Assembly: GCF_024169655.1 (NCBI RefSeq)
Contig: NZ_JALJWV010000001.1
Span: 3,167,001 to 3,231,000, forward strand
Length of the DNA: 64,000 bases
Reading direction: 5' to 3'
Source: Pseudomonas marginalis
GTDB taxonomy: Bacteria > Pseudomonadota > Gammaproteobacteria > Pseudomonadales > Pseudomonadaceae
The notes beneath the pieces are model-generated. The model was not told where the DNA came from. It searched no databases and saw nothing but the letters and a program-made list of their open reading frames with translations. Both the position numbers and the translations under genes were made by a program. Below, piece after piece: positions 39,086 to 48,251 of this stretch (position 1 is the stretch's first letter; every line of letters begins with the position of its first letter).

Positions 39086-40339
39086 TTGAAAACCCGCCAC
39101 TGCCTCGTCGTCCTCTTCCTGATCACGACGTTGACGTTACTCGTTGATATCCCGGTCGATACCTGGCTGACCTCAGCGACCCTCAGCTTGCTGCTCGGCA
39201 CTGCCGCCCTGGTGTACATGGCGACTTCCTGCATTCTGGCCAGTCGTTGGTCGGTAGTGGAGAGCGTGTTTGGCGGCCTGGATCGCGTCTATGAGGTACA
39301 CAAGTGGCTGGGCATCTGGGCGCTGGTATTTGCCACGTATCACTTTGTGTTCAAGGCCAACCTGGATGTGTGGAACAGCGTGCCCATCATGGAGCTGCCC
39401 AAATACTGGACGCGCCTGGTCCGTCAGTTGAGCTACGTGGCGCTGGGCCTGATCGTGTTGTTGGCGTTGAACCGCAAGATCCCTTACAGCGTCTGGCGCT
39501 GGTGGCACAAACTGTCTGGCCCGCTGTTCCTGATCGTGATCCTGCACTGGCTGAGCTTCAAATCGCCGATCACCCTGGCCAGCCCATCGGGCGTTTGGTT
39601 GATGTTGTGCTGTGGCCTGGGCGTAATCGCGGTCTTCTATAAGTTGGTGCTTTACCCCTCGGTAGCTCGTGCCGGCGAATACCAGGTGACGGCCGTCAAC
39701 CGCGCCAACGGCGCCCTGCACTTGACGCTGGCGCCGATTCACAAAGGGTTCGACTTCAAGGCCGGGCAGTTCGCGTTCCTGGCGATGCAGGTCAAAGGAC
39801 TGCGCGAGCCGCATCCGTTCACGATCGCCAGCGCAAACAGTGCGAACGGGCAGATTTCGTTCATGATCAGAGGGCTGGGGGATTACACCAACGCCCTGGC
39901 AGACTGCGCCAAGGTCGGCATGCGCGCCGACCTGTATGCGCCTTACGGGCGTTTCAAGCGCGTCGTCCAGGCCGAGCGGGAGATCTGGATCGGCGCCGGC
40001 GTGGGGATTTCGCCGTTTATTTCCTGGCTGCAAGACCCCGCGGCCAAAGACTTCGACAAAGCCACGCTGGTCTATTGCTTCACGCCCTCGCGCGCCTTCC
40101 CGCCTGCCGAGCAGGTGCAAACCATGGCCCGCTTACGGGGTGCGCAATTCGTCAGTAATGCCGGCGGTCTGGAGCGCTTGGCCGACACCCTGCGCCAGGC
40201 CGTGACCGAGACCGCCCCCGACAAGGTGCATGTCAGCTTCTGTGGCCCCAAGGGCTTGCTGGTCAAGGTCCGCGAACTGATGAACGCCCAGCGGATTCCG
40301 CCGGCCAACCTGCACAGCGAACGGTTCGAGTTTCGCTGA
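39086..40339 (+). CDS. Membrane ferric-reductase-like flavoprotein
   Basis: 417 residues, TTG start at 39086 with AGGAG five bases upstream, an unusual start. The first ~200 residues contain membrane helices with paired histidines for haem (HKWLGIWALVFATYHFVFKA and HKLSGPLFLIVILHWLSF). From about 205 to the end lies a ferredoxin-reductase-type FAD/NAD(P) unit: HPFTIASAN (FAD), then WIGAGVGISPFISWL and a C-terminal CGPKGLL. It would move electrons across the inner membrane, for metal reduction or another acceptor. A terminator follows. Confidence 0.82.
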   Translation: MKTRHCLVVLFLITTLTLLVDIPVDTWLTSATLSLLLGTAALVYMATSCILASRWSVVESVFGGLDRVYEVHKWLGIWALVFATYHFVFKANLDVWNSVPIMELPKYWTRLVRQLSYVALGLIVLLALNRKIPYSVWRWWHKLSGPLFLIVILHWLSFKSPITLASPSGVWLMLCCGLGVIAVFYKLVLYPSVARAGEYQVTAVNRANGALHLTLAPIHKGFDFKAGQFAFLAMQVKGLREPHPFTIASANSANGQISFMIRGLGDYTNALADCAKVGMRADLYAPYGRFKRVVQAEREIWIGAGVGISPFISWLQDPAAKDFDKATLVYCFTPSRAFPPAEQVQTMARLRGAQFVSNAGGLERLADTLRQAVTETAPDKVHVSFCGPKGLLVKVRELMNAQRIPPANLHSERFEFR

Positions 40340-40364
40340 AACAACCGAACGCGGATCAACCCAG

Positions 40365-40380
40365 CCCCCGAAGGGGGTTT
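40365..40380 (+). terminator. Terminator after flavoprotein gene
   Basis: CCCCC-GAA-GGGGG hairpin followed by TTT. Short T-run, so moderately strong. Confidence 0.6.
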
Positions 40381-40446
40381 GGCGGCGCACATAAACTGGC
40401 ATGATAGTGCCCATCCGACGACCTGCTCTGACTAGCGAGATGCCCC

Positions 40447-40893
40447 ATGAAAACCCCATTGCGACTGGCCCTGCTTTCAGCCCTGTTGACCACCGGCCTG
40501 GCCCAGGCGGCCGACCTGATCCCCATCGACGTACACCGCGACGCTAACTGCGGGTGCTGCAAGCAATGGATCAGCCATCTGGAAAGCCACGGCTTCAAGG
40601 TCAATGATCACGTTGAAGCCGATATGAGCGCGGTCAAACAACGCCTCGGCGTCGCGCCGCGCCTGGGGTCGTGCCATACCGCCGTGATCGACGGCAAGTT
40701 CGTCGAAGGCCACGTACCCGCCGAGCACGTGTTGGCGCTGCGCAAGCGCGATGATTTGCTCGGGATCGCCGCGCCGGGCATGCCCATGGGTTCGCCCGGC
40801 ATGGAAATGAACGGCCATGGTGACGCCTACCAAGTCATCGGCCTGACCCGCGACGGCAAAGATGTGGTGGTGGCCGACTACCCGGCACACTGA
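40447..40893 (+). CDS. DUF411 periplasmic metal-binding protein
   Basis: 148 residues. A signal peptide (MKTPLRLALLSALLTTGLAQ, cut near AQA) is followed by the DUF411 core: NCGCCKQWISHLESHGFKV, DMSAVKQRLG, RLGSCHTAVIDGKFVEGHVP and a Met/His-rich end. The Cys-x-Cys-Cys cluster can hold copper or similar. It lies beside a DedA/YqaA-like gene. DUF411 proteins are often in copper-resistance loci; here no copper gene is adjacent. Confidence 0.82.
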   Translation: MKTPLRLALLSALLTTGLAQAADLIPIDVHRDANCGCCKQWISHLESHGFKVNDHVEADMSAVKQRLGVAPRLGSCHTAVIDGKFVEGHVPAEHVLALRKRDDLLGIAAPGMPMGSPGMEMNGHGDAYQVIGLTRDGKDVVVADYPAH

Positions 40894-40896
40894 TCG

Positions 40897-41352
40897 ATGC
40901 TGACGGGTTACCTGGGGCTGTTTTTCGCGGCATTCGGCGCCGCCACCCTCCTGCCCTTGCAGTCGGAAGCCGTGCTGGTGGGCCTGCTGCTCAGCGGGCA
41001 TTACAGCCTGTGGTGGCTGCTGGCCATCGCAACGCTGGGCAATGTACTCGGCTCGCTGGTCAATTGGCTGCTGGGGCGCTCGATCGAGCACTTCAAGGCG
41101 CGGCGCTGGTTTCCGGTCAACGCCAGGCAACTCGACAAGGCGCGCCGCCACTATGAACGCTGGGGGCATTGGACGTTATTGCTCAGTTGGCTGCCGATCA
41201 TTGGCGACCCGCTGACCTTGATCGCCGGGGTGATGCGCGAGCCACTGTGGCGTTTTTTGCTGTTGGTGACCCTGGCCAAGGGCGTGCGTTATGGCGTGCT
41301 GGTCGCGTTGACCCTGCAATGGGTATCGAGCCCCCCTTACCCGGCGAGCTAA
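40897..41352 (+). CDS. YqaA/DedA-like membrane protein
   Basis: 151 residues, four hydrophobic segments. The core SEAVLVGLLLSGHYSLWWLL, GNVLGSLVNWLLGRSIEHF and RHYERWGHWTLLLSWLPIIG matches the YqaA branch of the SNARE-associated/DedA family, with the conserved Glu and Arg of the re-entrant loops. Family members flip or transport lipid-linked substrates and support membrane potential. The gene starts four bases after the DUF411 stop, so it is likely in the same transcript. Confidence 0.78.
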   Translation: MLTGYLGLFFAAFGAATLLPLQSEAVLVGLLLSGHYSLWWLLAIATLGNVLGSLVNWLLGRSIEHFKARRWFPVNARQLDKARRHYERWGHWTLLLSWLPIIGDPLTLIAGVMREPLWRFLLLVTLAKGVRYGVLVALTLQWVSSPPYPAS

Positions 41353-41401
41353 AAGCCCCCCACTTATCGGTCTAATCCACCTTCTTAAGAGGCAAGCATA
41401 A

Positions 41402-42355
41402 ATGTCGCTACAGATCGCAGTCATTGACGATTGGCAGAACGTCGCCCGCGATGTGGTGGACTGGTCAGCCCTGGCGGCGCTCGGCCAGGTGCATTTTCTG
41501 CATGAGTATCCGGCAGACACCGCCACGATGCTCGAACGCCTGAAAGGCTTCGACGTGATCTGCGTGATGCGCGAGCGTTCGACCTTCGATAAACCCCTGC
41601 TGCAAGGCCTGCCGAACCTCAAGCTGCTGGTGACCGGCGGCATGCGCAACGCCGCCATCGACCTCCCTGCCGCCAAAGCCCTCGGTATCCAGGTGTGCGG
41701 TACCGACAGTTATAAACACGCGGCGCCGGAGCTGACCTGGGCGTTGATCATGGCGTCCACGCGCAACCTCCTGGCCGAAGCCAATTCCCTGCGCGCCGGC
41801 CACTGGCAGGTGGGCCTGGGCGGCGACCTGCATGGCCAGACCCTGGGGATTCTCGGGCTGGGCAGCATCGGCCAGAAGGTCGCGCAATTTGCCCAGGTGT
41901 TCGGAATGCGGGTGATTGCCTGGAGTGAAAACCTTACACCGCAACGCGCGGCGGAATCCGGGGTGACGTGGGTCAGCAAGCGCGACTTGTTCGAACAGGC
42001 CGATATTCTCACCATCCACCTGGTGCTCAGCGAGCGTAGCCGTGGGCTGGTGGATGCCGAGGCGCTCGGCTGGATGAAACCGACGGCACGCCTGGTCAAC
42101 ACGGCACGCGGGCCGATTGTGGACGAACCCGCGCTGCTGCAGGCATTGAGCAACGGCCGCCTGGCGGGGGCAGCGCTGGATGTGTATGCCGAGGAGCCGC
42201 TGCCGGTGGAACATCCGTTGCGCCATTTGCCGAATGTGCTGGCCACCCCTCACGTCGGGTATGTGAGCGAGCAGAATTACCGGCAGTTTTATCAGCAGAT
42301 GATCGAGGATATCCAAGCCTGGGCCGAGGGCACGCCCATTCGCGTGCTCGGCTAA
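41402..42355 (+). CDS. D-2-hydroxyacid dehydrogenase
   Basis: 317 residues. Rossmann motif GLGSIGQKVAQFAQVFG (about 150-165) in a typical D-isomer-specific dehydrogenase: substrate-binding N-terminal part, ARGPIVDEPAL (catalytic Arg), YAEEPLP (Glu) and ATPHVGYVSE (His). These enzymes reduce 2-oxoacids to D-2-hydroxyacids with NAD(P)H. The exact substrate is not recognisable. It is a single gene with AAGAGG upstream and a palindromic repeat after it. Confidence 0.85.
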   Translation: MSLQIAVIDDWQNVARDVVDWSALAALGQVHFLHEYPADTATMLERLKGFDVICVMRERSTFDKPLLQGLPNLKLLVTGGMRNAAIDLPAAKALGIQVCGTDSYKHAAPELTWALIMASTRNLLAEANSLRAGHWQVGLGGDLHGQTLGILGLGSIGQKVAQFAQVFGMRVIAWSENLTPQRAAESGVTWVSKRDLFEQADILTIHLVLSERSRGLVDAEALGWMKPTARLVNTARGPIVDEPALLQALSNGRLAGAALDVYAEEPLPVEHPLRHLPNVLATPHVGYVSEQNYRQFYQQMIEDIQAWAEGTPIRVLG

Positions 42356-42376
42356 CGCACCAACTCGGCGCACGCG

Positions 42377-42480
42377 CACTACTGTGGCGAGGGCGCTTGC
42401 TCCCGTTGGCTACATCGCGGCCCTGTATCGGGGCCGCTTCGCGCCCAGCGTGAGCACGCTCCCGAGCCACAGTCGTAGTG
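42377..42480. repeat. REP/BIME-type inverted repeat
   Basis: CACTACTGTGGCGAGGG at the left end is matched by an inverted CCACAGTCGTAGTG at the right, enclosing two G/C-rich stem elements (GCGCTTGCTCCC; CGGCCCTGTATCGGGGCCG). The form agrees with the repetitive extragenic palindromes scattered in fluorescens-group Pseudomonas. It can act as a terminator or RNA stabiliser after the dehydrogenase gene. Confidence 0.65.
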
Positions 42481-42848
42481 CGCTAATCCGCAAGCGCCTG
42501 CGCAGCTTTTCAATGTCGCATATCGTTACAAGTTTTTTGTCCTACAAAATTTCCACATAAACCCTACAGTCTTTAGGATTTGTCCTAGACTCATCACCGA
42601 TGGGTCCGTTCCAAAACAAAAGCCCCGCAAAAAATCGAAACTTTAGAACTCTGCCGTAGGTCAGGTTTAGGGTTAGGCGTGCATAAACGGTTCAGACCGA
42701 ATGCCCGTCCATCCAATCTATTTCAGCTAACCGTGCAACTGGCACAAGCCTTGCCAGTTTGTATAGCGCTTGTGCGTCTGGCCGCAGGAAGCGGTCTTCG
42801 GAGCTAGTGGCAGCGGGCCATCAGCCAACCAACATGTGGGAGAGAACT
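42481..42848 (+). other. glgA leader region
   Basis: About 370 bases without a gene, upstream of the glycogen/trehalose operon. An in-frame extension from 42759 is possible, but the ATG at 42849 has the better ribosome site. I see no confident promoter boxes; a long leader is likely because the operon is growth-phase and osmotically controlled in related species. Confidence 0.45.
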
Positions 42849-44405
42849 ATGATCAGTGCCGCAGTAGATACTCAGGGAGAGCGTTTTAGTAAATCGGCAG
42901 GGGGGCCAACATCGTTGGTCGATCTGCCCAACACTGTGCGGCCGATCGCGAGTCATAACCCCAATCGAAAGAAAGTCTTGTTCGTCACCTCCGAATTTGC
43001 CGACCTGGTTAAAACCGGCGGCCTCGGCGACGTCTCCGCTGCCCTGCCCCGCGCCATGGCGCACTTGCACGATGTGCGTGTGCTGATCCCCGGTTACCCG
43101 CAGGTGATGGAAAGCGACAACCCGATCCATATCATCGGTGAACTGGGTGGCCACGCCGCGCTGCCGCCGTGCAAGATCGGGCGTATGGACCTCAAGGACG
43201 GCCTGGTGATCTACGTACTGATCTGCCCTGAACTGTACGAGCGCGAAGGCACGCCCTATGGCGCCAACAACGGCCGCGACTGGCCGGATAACCATATTCG
43301 CTTCGCACGCCTGGGCCTGGCCGCTGCCGACATGGCCGCCAACCTCGCCCAAATCCACTGGTGCCCGGACCTGGTGCATGCCCACGACTGGCCCGCCGGC
43401 CTGGCGCCTGCCTATATGCACTGGCGTGGGTCACGCACGCCCACCCTGTTCACCATCCATAACCTGGCGTATCAGGGCGTGGTCAGCCTCGCCTCCACGC
43501 CGGAGCTGGGTATTCCGCCCCATGCCCTGCAACAGGAAGGCATGGAGTTCTACGGCAAGATGTCGTTCCTCAAGGCGGGGATGGCCTACTCCAGTCACAT
43601 CACCACCGTGAGCGCCACTTACGCCCAGGAAATCACCACCCCGGAATTCGGCTGCGGGCTGGACGGCTTTCTCGCCAGCAAGACCCAGCAAGGCCTGCTC
43701 AGCGGCATTCCCAACGGTATCGACGAAAGCTGGGAAGCCTCCACTGACACGCACCTGACCCACAACTTCAATATCGGCGACTGGGAAGGCAAGGCGCTCA
43801 ACGCCGCTCACGTGCGCAGCCTGTTTGGCCTGCACGACTCCAGCGGCCCGCTGTTCGCCGTGGTCTCGCGGCTGGTCTATCAGAAAGGCCTGGACCTGAC
43901 CGAAGCGGTCGCCAGTTTTATCGTCGAGAACGGCGGCCAGATCGCGATCATCGGCCGTGGCGAGCCGGAAGAAGAACACGCCATGCGCGAACTGGCGCTG
44001 CGCTTCCCGGGCCAGGTCGGCGTGCGCATCGGCTTCAACGAAACCGACGCCCGTCGCATGTTTGCCGGCAGTGACTTTCTGCTGATGCCGTCGCGCTATG
44101 AACCATGCGGCTTGAGCCAGATGTACGCCCAGCGTTTCGGCTCGCTGCCGGTCGCGCGCAACACCGGCGGCCTGGCGGACACCATCGAAGACGGCGTCAC
44201 CGGGTTCCTGTTCAACGAATCCAGCGTGGACAGCTACCGCGAAGCCCTGAGCCGTGCGTTCAAAGTGTTCGCCTACCCAGGCCTGCTCAACGCCATGCGC
44301 TGCCGCGCCATGACCCAGCCATTCAACTGGTGCCAGGCGGTCGAACCCTATGCAGAACTGTATGAACAACTGGTGGCCAAGGCCTTGGGGAAATCGACTA
44401 AATAA
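42849..44405 (+). CDS. glgA: Glycogen synthase GlgA
   Basis: 518 residues from the ATG at 42849 (GGGAGAG upstream). GT5 features: KTGGLGDVSAALPRAM (donor loop near residue 51), HAHDWPAGLAPAYMHW, the GIPNGIDESWEAS loop, and MPSRYEPCGLSQMY (retaining catalytic EX7E-type region). It builds alpha-1,4-glucan from ADP-glucose. First gene of the block glgA-treZ-malQ-treY-DUF2934-glgX; glucan made here is converted to trehalose by treY/treZ and trimmed by glgX and malQ. Confidence 0.93.
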   Translation: MISAAVDTQGERFSKSAGGPTSLVDLPNTVRPIASHNPNRKKVLFVTSEFADLVKTGGLGDVSAALPRAMAHLHDVRVLIPGYPQVMESDNPIHIIGELGGHAALPPCKIGRMDLKDGLVIYVLICPELYEREGTPYGANNGRDWPDNHIRFARLGLAAADMAANLAQIHWCPDLVHAHDWPAGLAPAYMHWRGSRTPTLFTIHNLAYQGVVSLASTPELGIPPHALQQEGMEFYGKMSFLKAGMAYSSHITTVSATYAQEITTPEFGCGLDGFLASKTQQGLLSGIPNGIDESWEASTDTHLTHNFNIGDWEGKALNAAHVRSLFGLHDSSGPLFAVVSRLVYQKGLDLTEAVASFIVENGGQIAIIGRGEPEEEHAMRELALRFPGQVGVRIGFNETDARRMFAGSDFLLMPSRYEPCGLSQMYAQRFGSLPVARNTGGLADTIEDGVTGFLFNESSVDSYREALSRAFKVFAYPGLLNAMRCRAMTQPFNWCQAVEPYAELYEQLVAKALGKSTK

Positions 44406-44424
44406 TCAAGGGAGGTCTTCATAG

Positions 44425-46170
44425 ATGCCGTTACGGACTCTGGAAACCTGGCCCCACGGCGCAATCATGCTGGACGCGCAACACACGCGTTTCGCGTTGT
44501 GGGCGCCAGACGCGTTTTATGTCAGCGTTGAATTGGAAGATGGTAAGTCAATAGCCATGCTGCCCCAGGCAGATGGCTGGTTCGAGACGGAGATAACGTG
44601 CCCCGCGGGCACGCGCTATCGCTACAACATCGATGGCGAAATGGATGTTCCCGACCCCGCGTCCAGGGCCCAGGACGCGGACGTGCACGGCTGGAGCCTG
44701 GTGGTCGACTCGCTCGCCTATGCATGGCGACACAACCACTGGCAAGGCCGGCCCTGGCATGAAGCCGTGATCTACGAACTGCATGTCGGTGCGCTGGGGG
44801 GCTACGCGCAAGTCGAAAAACACCTGCCGCGCCTGGCCGAGCTGGGCGTTACCGCGATTGAGCTGATGCCCCTGGCGCAATTTCCCGGCGAGCGCAATTG
44901 GGGCTATGACGGCGTTCTGCCCTACGCACCGCAGTCCTCCTACGGCAGTCCCGAACAGCTCAAGCATCTGATCGACAGCGCGCATGAACACGGGCTCGCG
45001 GTCATCCTCGACGTGGTCTACAACCACTTCGGCCCCGATGGCAACTACCTGGGCCAGTACGCCAAAGACTTCTTCCAGGAAGATGTACACACACCATGGG
45101 GCGCCGGCATCGACTTCGATCGGCGTGAAGTGCGGAACTTCTTTCTGGATAACGCCCTGATGTGGCTGCTCGACTACCGCTTCGACGGCCTGCGCCTGGA
45201 CGCGGTACACGCCATCGACAACCCCGGCTTCCTGCATGAGCTGGCACAACGGGTGCGCCAACAGGTCGACACCGGCCGTCACGTATGGCTGGTGCTGGAA
45301 AACGAACTCAACCAGGCCAGCCTGTTGAAGCACGATTTCGATGCGCAGTGGAACGACGACTTCCACAACGTGTTGCACGTTTTACTGACCGGCGAAACCG
45401 ATGCCTACTACAGCGACTTTGCCCAAACGCCTACCGCCAAACTCGCACGTTGCCTCGGCGAAGGCTTTATTTACCAGGGCCACACCACACGCCACGGGCA
45501 TGCGCGCGGCGAACCCAGCAGCGGCTTGCCACCCACCGCCTTCGTCGCGTTTTTGCAGAACCACGACCAGATCGGCAACCGCGCCCTCGGCGAACGCCTG
45601 CACCAGCTCTGTTCGCCCCAGGCGCTCAAGGCAGCGACCACCTTGCTGCTGTTGTCGCCGATGATCCCGTTGCTGTTCATGGGCGACGAAGTCAACGCCA
45701 GCGAGCCGTTTCTGTTTTTCACCGACCACCATGGCGAACTGGCTGAAGCGGTACGTGAAGGTCGACGCAATGAATTCGCCGACTTTGCCGCGTTCCACGA
45801 CCCGGAGCGCCGCGCGCGGATTCCCGACCCCAACGCGCTGTCGACCTTTGAGCAGTCAGCGCCGTCTTTCGCCGAGAACGCGCACACCCAGTTCTACCGT
45901 CACCTGCTGAACCTGCGGCACACGCATATCGTGCCGCATTTACCCGGCAGCATTGCGCTCGGTGCCCAGGTGCTGGCAGACGGCGCCGTCACCGCGCGTT
46001 GGCGCCTGGGCAATGGCAGCCTGTTGCAGATCGACCTGAACCTGAGTGCCATGGCCCTGGCTCACGCCGCTGGGCAGCACGTACTGTTCCAGACGCCGGC
46101 CCATGACCACACGCACCTGGCGCCCTTCAGCGCACGCGTTACCCTATCCCCTGTTGGAGAGCACTCTTGA
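44425..46170 (+). CDS. treZ: Maltooligosyltrehalose trehalohydrolase TreZ
   Basis: 581 residues. GH13 regions: ILDVVYNHFGPDG (I), GLRLDAVHAI (II, nucleophile Asp), LVLENELNQASLL (III, acid Glu), FLQNHDQIGNRA (IV). An N-terminal immunoglobulin-like part (residues about 1-100) carries FALWAPDAFYVSVE, typical of TreZ. It hydrolyses the bond next to the trehalose end formed by TreY, releasing trehalose. GGAGG precedes the ATG at good spacing; the stop overlaps the malQ start. Confidence 0.93.
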   Translation: MPLRTLETWPHGAIMLDAQHTRFALWAPDAFYVSVELEDGKSIAMLPQADGWFETEITCPAGTRYRYNIDGEMDVPDPASRAQDADVHGWSLVVDSLAYAWRHNHWQGRPWHEAVIYELHVGALGGYAQVEKHLPRLAELGVTAIELMPLAQFPGERNWGYDGVLPYAPQSSYGSPEQLKHLIDSAHEHGLAVILDVVYNHFGPDGNYLGQYAKDFFQEDVHTPWGAGIDFDRREVRNFFLDNALMWLLDYRFDGLRLDAVHAIDNPGFLHELAQRVRQQVDTGRHVWLVLENELNQASLLKHDFDAQWNDDFHNVLHVLLTGETDAYYSDFAQTPTAKLARCLGEGFIYQGHTTRHGHARGEPSSGLPPTAFVAFLQNHDQIGNRALGERLHQLCSPQALKAATTLLLLSPMIPLLFMGDEVNASEPFLFFTDHHGELAEAVREGRRNEFADFAAFHDPERRARIPDPNALSTFEQSAPSFAENAHTQFYRHLLNLRHTHIVPHLPGSIALGAQVLADGAVTARWRLGNGSLLQIDLNLSAMALAHAAGQHVLFQTPAHDHTHLAPFSARVTLSPVGEHS

Positions 46171-48251
46171 GCGAAGCGAACCTGGAAATCCTCGCTGGCC
46201 GAGCGGGCCTGGCCGTCGATTGGATCGACGCAAACGGCCGCCCGCAACGTGTCAGCCCCGACGCCCTGCGCGCCGTCCTCAAAGGCCTGGGCCACCCGGC
46301 CGACAACGATGCCGAGATCAACGCCAGCCTGCGCGACCTGGAGCAGGTCCAACAGGACAAACACCTGCCGCCCTTGCTCACCGTCGACAGCGGCGAAGGC
46401 CTGGATCTGGCTCGCTACTTCGAGCCCGACACCGCCTGCCGGGTCAGCCTGGAGGGCGGCGAAGTCATGGAATTGCACCTCGACCGTGACGCGGTGCTGC
46501 CCGGCGTGATCGCCCTCGGTTACCACCAAGTGCATATCGCCGGCCAGACCTTCACCCTGGCCGTGGCGCCCCGCCACTGCTACCGCGTCGCTGACGCCGT
46601 CGACAGCCACACCCCGCGAGCCTGGGGCCTAAGCGCCCAGTTGTATGCCCTGCGCCGCCTCGGCGACGGCGGGTTCGGCGACACCCTGGCCCTGGAACAC
46701 CTGGCCCGCTCGGCCGCCGAACGCGGCGCCGATGCCCTGGCGATCAGCCCGATGCACGCGATGTTCAGCGCCGACCCCGAGCGCTACAGCCCGTATTCGC
46801 CGTCGAGCCGGCTGTTTCTCAATAGCCTGTACGCATCGCCCGGCTGCATCCTGGGTGAGCGCGAAGTGCGCAATGCCATCGAGGCCTGCGGTTTGGCCGA
46901 TGAACTGCACACTCTCGAACAACACACCCTGATCGACTGGCCCGCCGCAGCCAAGGCCAAACAACGCCTGTTGCGTGCCCTGTATGACGACTTCCGTCAC
47001 GGTCATCACCCGCAACACGCCGACTTCCTCAGTTTCCGCCAGGCCGGCGCTGAAGCCCTGGAAAACCACTGCCGTTTCGAAGCCATACAGGCCGCGCGTG
47101 CCGCCGCCGGGGAAGACCTCGACTGGCGCCATTGGCCAGAGGAATGGCGCAGCCCGCAAAGCCCGGCGCTCGTACACTTCGCCGAAGCAAACCGCGACGA
47201 CATCGGCTTTTACGCCTTCGGCCAATGGCTGATCGCGCGCTGCCTGGAACGCGCGCAACAAGCCGCCCGTGGCAGCGGCATGGGTATCGGCCTGATCGCC
47301 GACCTGGCCGTCGGTGCCGACGGCGGCGGCAGCCAGGCCTGGAGCCGTCAGGATGAATTGCTCGCCGGCCTGACCGTCGGCGCGCCGCCGGACATCCTCA
47401 ACCGCGCCGGCCAAGGCTGGGGCATCTCCGCCTTCGCCCCCGAAGGTCTCAAGCGCCACGGCTTCCGCGCCTTTATCGAAATGCTGCGGGCCAATTTCGC
47501 CCATGCCGGCGGCTTGCGTATCGACCACGTGATGGGCCTGCAGCGCCTGTGGGTGATCCCCATGGACGCCTCGCCGCAGGACGGCGCCTACCTGTATTAC
47601 CCGGTGGACGACCTGTTGCGTCTGCTGGCGCTGGAATCCCACCGCCACCAGGCCATCGTCCTCGGCGAAGACCTCGGCACCGTGCCCGATGGCCTGCGCG
47701 ACAAACTCATCGGCCGCTCGATTCTCGGCATGCGCGTGCTGCTGTTCGAACAGGGCCACGACGGCCAATTCAAGCCGATCCTCGACTGGCCGGACAACGC
47801 CCTGGCCACCACCAGCACCCACGATTTGCCCACCCTCAATGGCTGGTGGCACAGCCGCGATATCGACTGGAACGTCCAGCTCGGCTTGATCGATGCACCC
47901 GGCACGGAGCAATGGCGCGAGCACCGCCTGCGCGAACGCCAGGCACTGCGCCAGGCCTTGAGCCAGGACCCGCAGAACTTCGTCGATGAAGTGCGCAATG
48001 AAACCGACCACATGATCGACGCCAGCGTGCGCTACCTGGGCCACACCCGTGCGCCGCTGGTGCTGCTGCCGTTGGAAGACGCCTTGGGCCTCGAAGAACA
48101 AGCCAACCTGCCCGGCACCACCGACACCCACCCCAATTGGCGTCGGCGCCTGCCAGGTGAGGCGGCGAGCCTGCTCGACAATGCCGGTGCCGCCCGCCGC
48201 CTGGAACTGCTGGCCGTGGCGCGCAATCAAGCCCATGAGCGTGACCGATGA
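46167..48251 (+). CDS. malQ: 4-alpha-glucanotransferase MalQ
   Basis: 694 residues, TTG start overlapping the TreZ stop (TTGA), preceded by GGAGAG. GH77 signatures: GLRIDHVMGLQRLW (nucleophile Asp), AIVLGEDLGTVP (acid Glu), TSTHDLPTLNGW (third acid). The first ~110 residues are the family's N-terminal beta-rich domain. It transfers maltodextrin segments between chains. Tight overlaps on both sides mean one translational unit with treZ and treY. Confidence 0.92.
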   Translation: MSEANLEILAGRAGLAVDWIDANGRPQRVSPDALRAVLKGLGHPADNDAEINASLRDLEQVQQDKHLPPLLTVDSGEGLDLARYFEPDTACRVSLEGGEVMELHLDRDAVLPGVIALGYHQVHIAGQTFTLAVAPRHCYRVADAVDSHTPRAWGLSAQLYALRRLGDGGFGDTLALEHLARSAAERGADALAISPMHAMFSADPERYSPYSPSSRLFLNSLYASPGCILGEREVRNAIEACGLADELHTLEQHTLIDWPAAAKAKQRLLRALYDDFRHGHHPQHADFLSFRQAGAEALENHCRFEAIQAARAAAGEDLDWRHWPEEWRSPQSPALVHFAEANRDDIGFYAFGQWLIARCLERAQQAARGSGMGIGLIADLAVGADGGGSQAWSRQDELLAGLTVGAPPDILNRAGQGWGISAFAPEGLKRHGFRAFIEMLRANFAHAGGLRIDHVMGLQRLWVIPMDASPQDGAYLYYPVDDLLRLLALESHRHQAIVLGEDLGTVPDGLRDKLIGRSILGMRVLLFEQGHDGQFKPILDWPDNALATTSTHDLPTLNGWWHSRDIDWNVQLGLIDAPGTEQWREHRLRERQALRQALSQDPQNFVDEVRNETDHMIDASVRYLGHTRAPLVLLPLEDALGLEEQANLPGTTDTHPNWRRRLPGEAASLLDNAGAARRLELLAVARNQAHERDR

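Noticed and set aside
46629..48236. 535-codon minus-strand open frame opposite malQ
   Set aside because: Shadow of malQ, whose catalytic motifs are intact on the plus strand.
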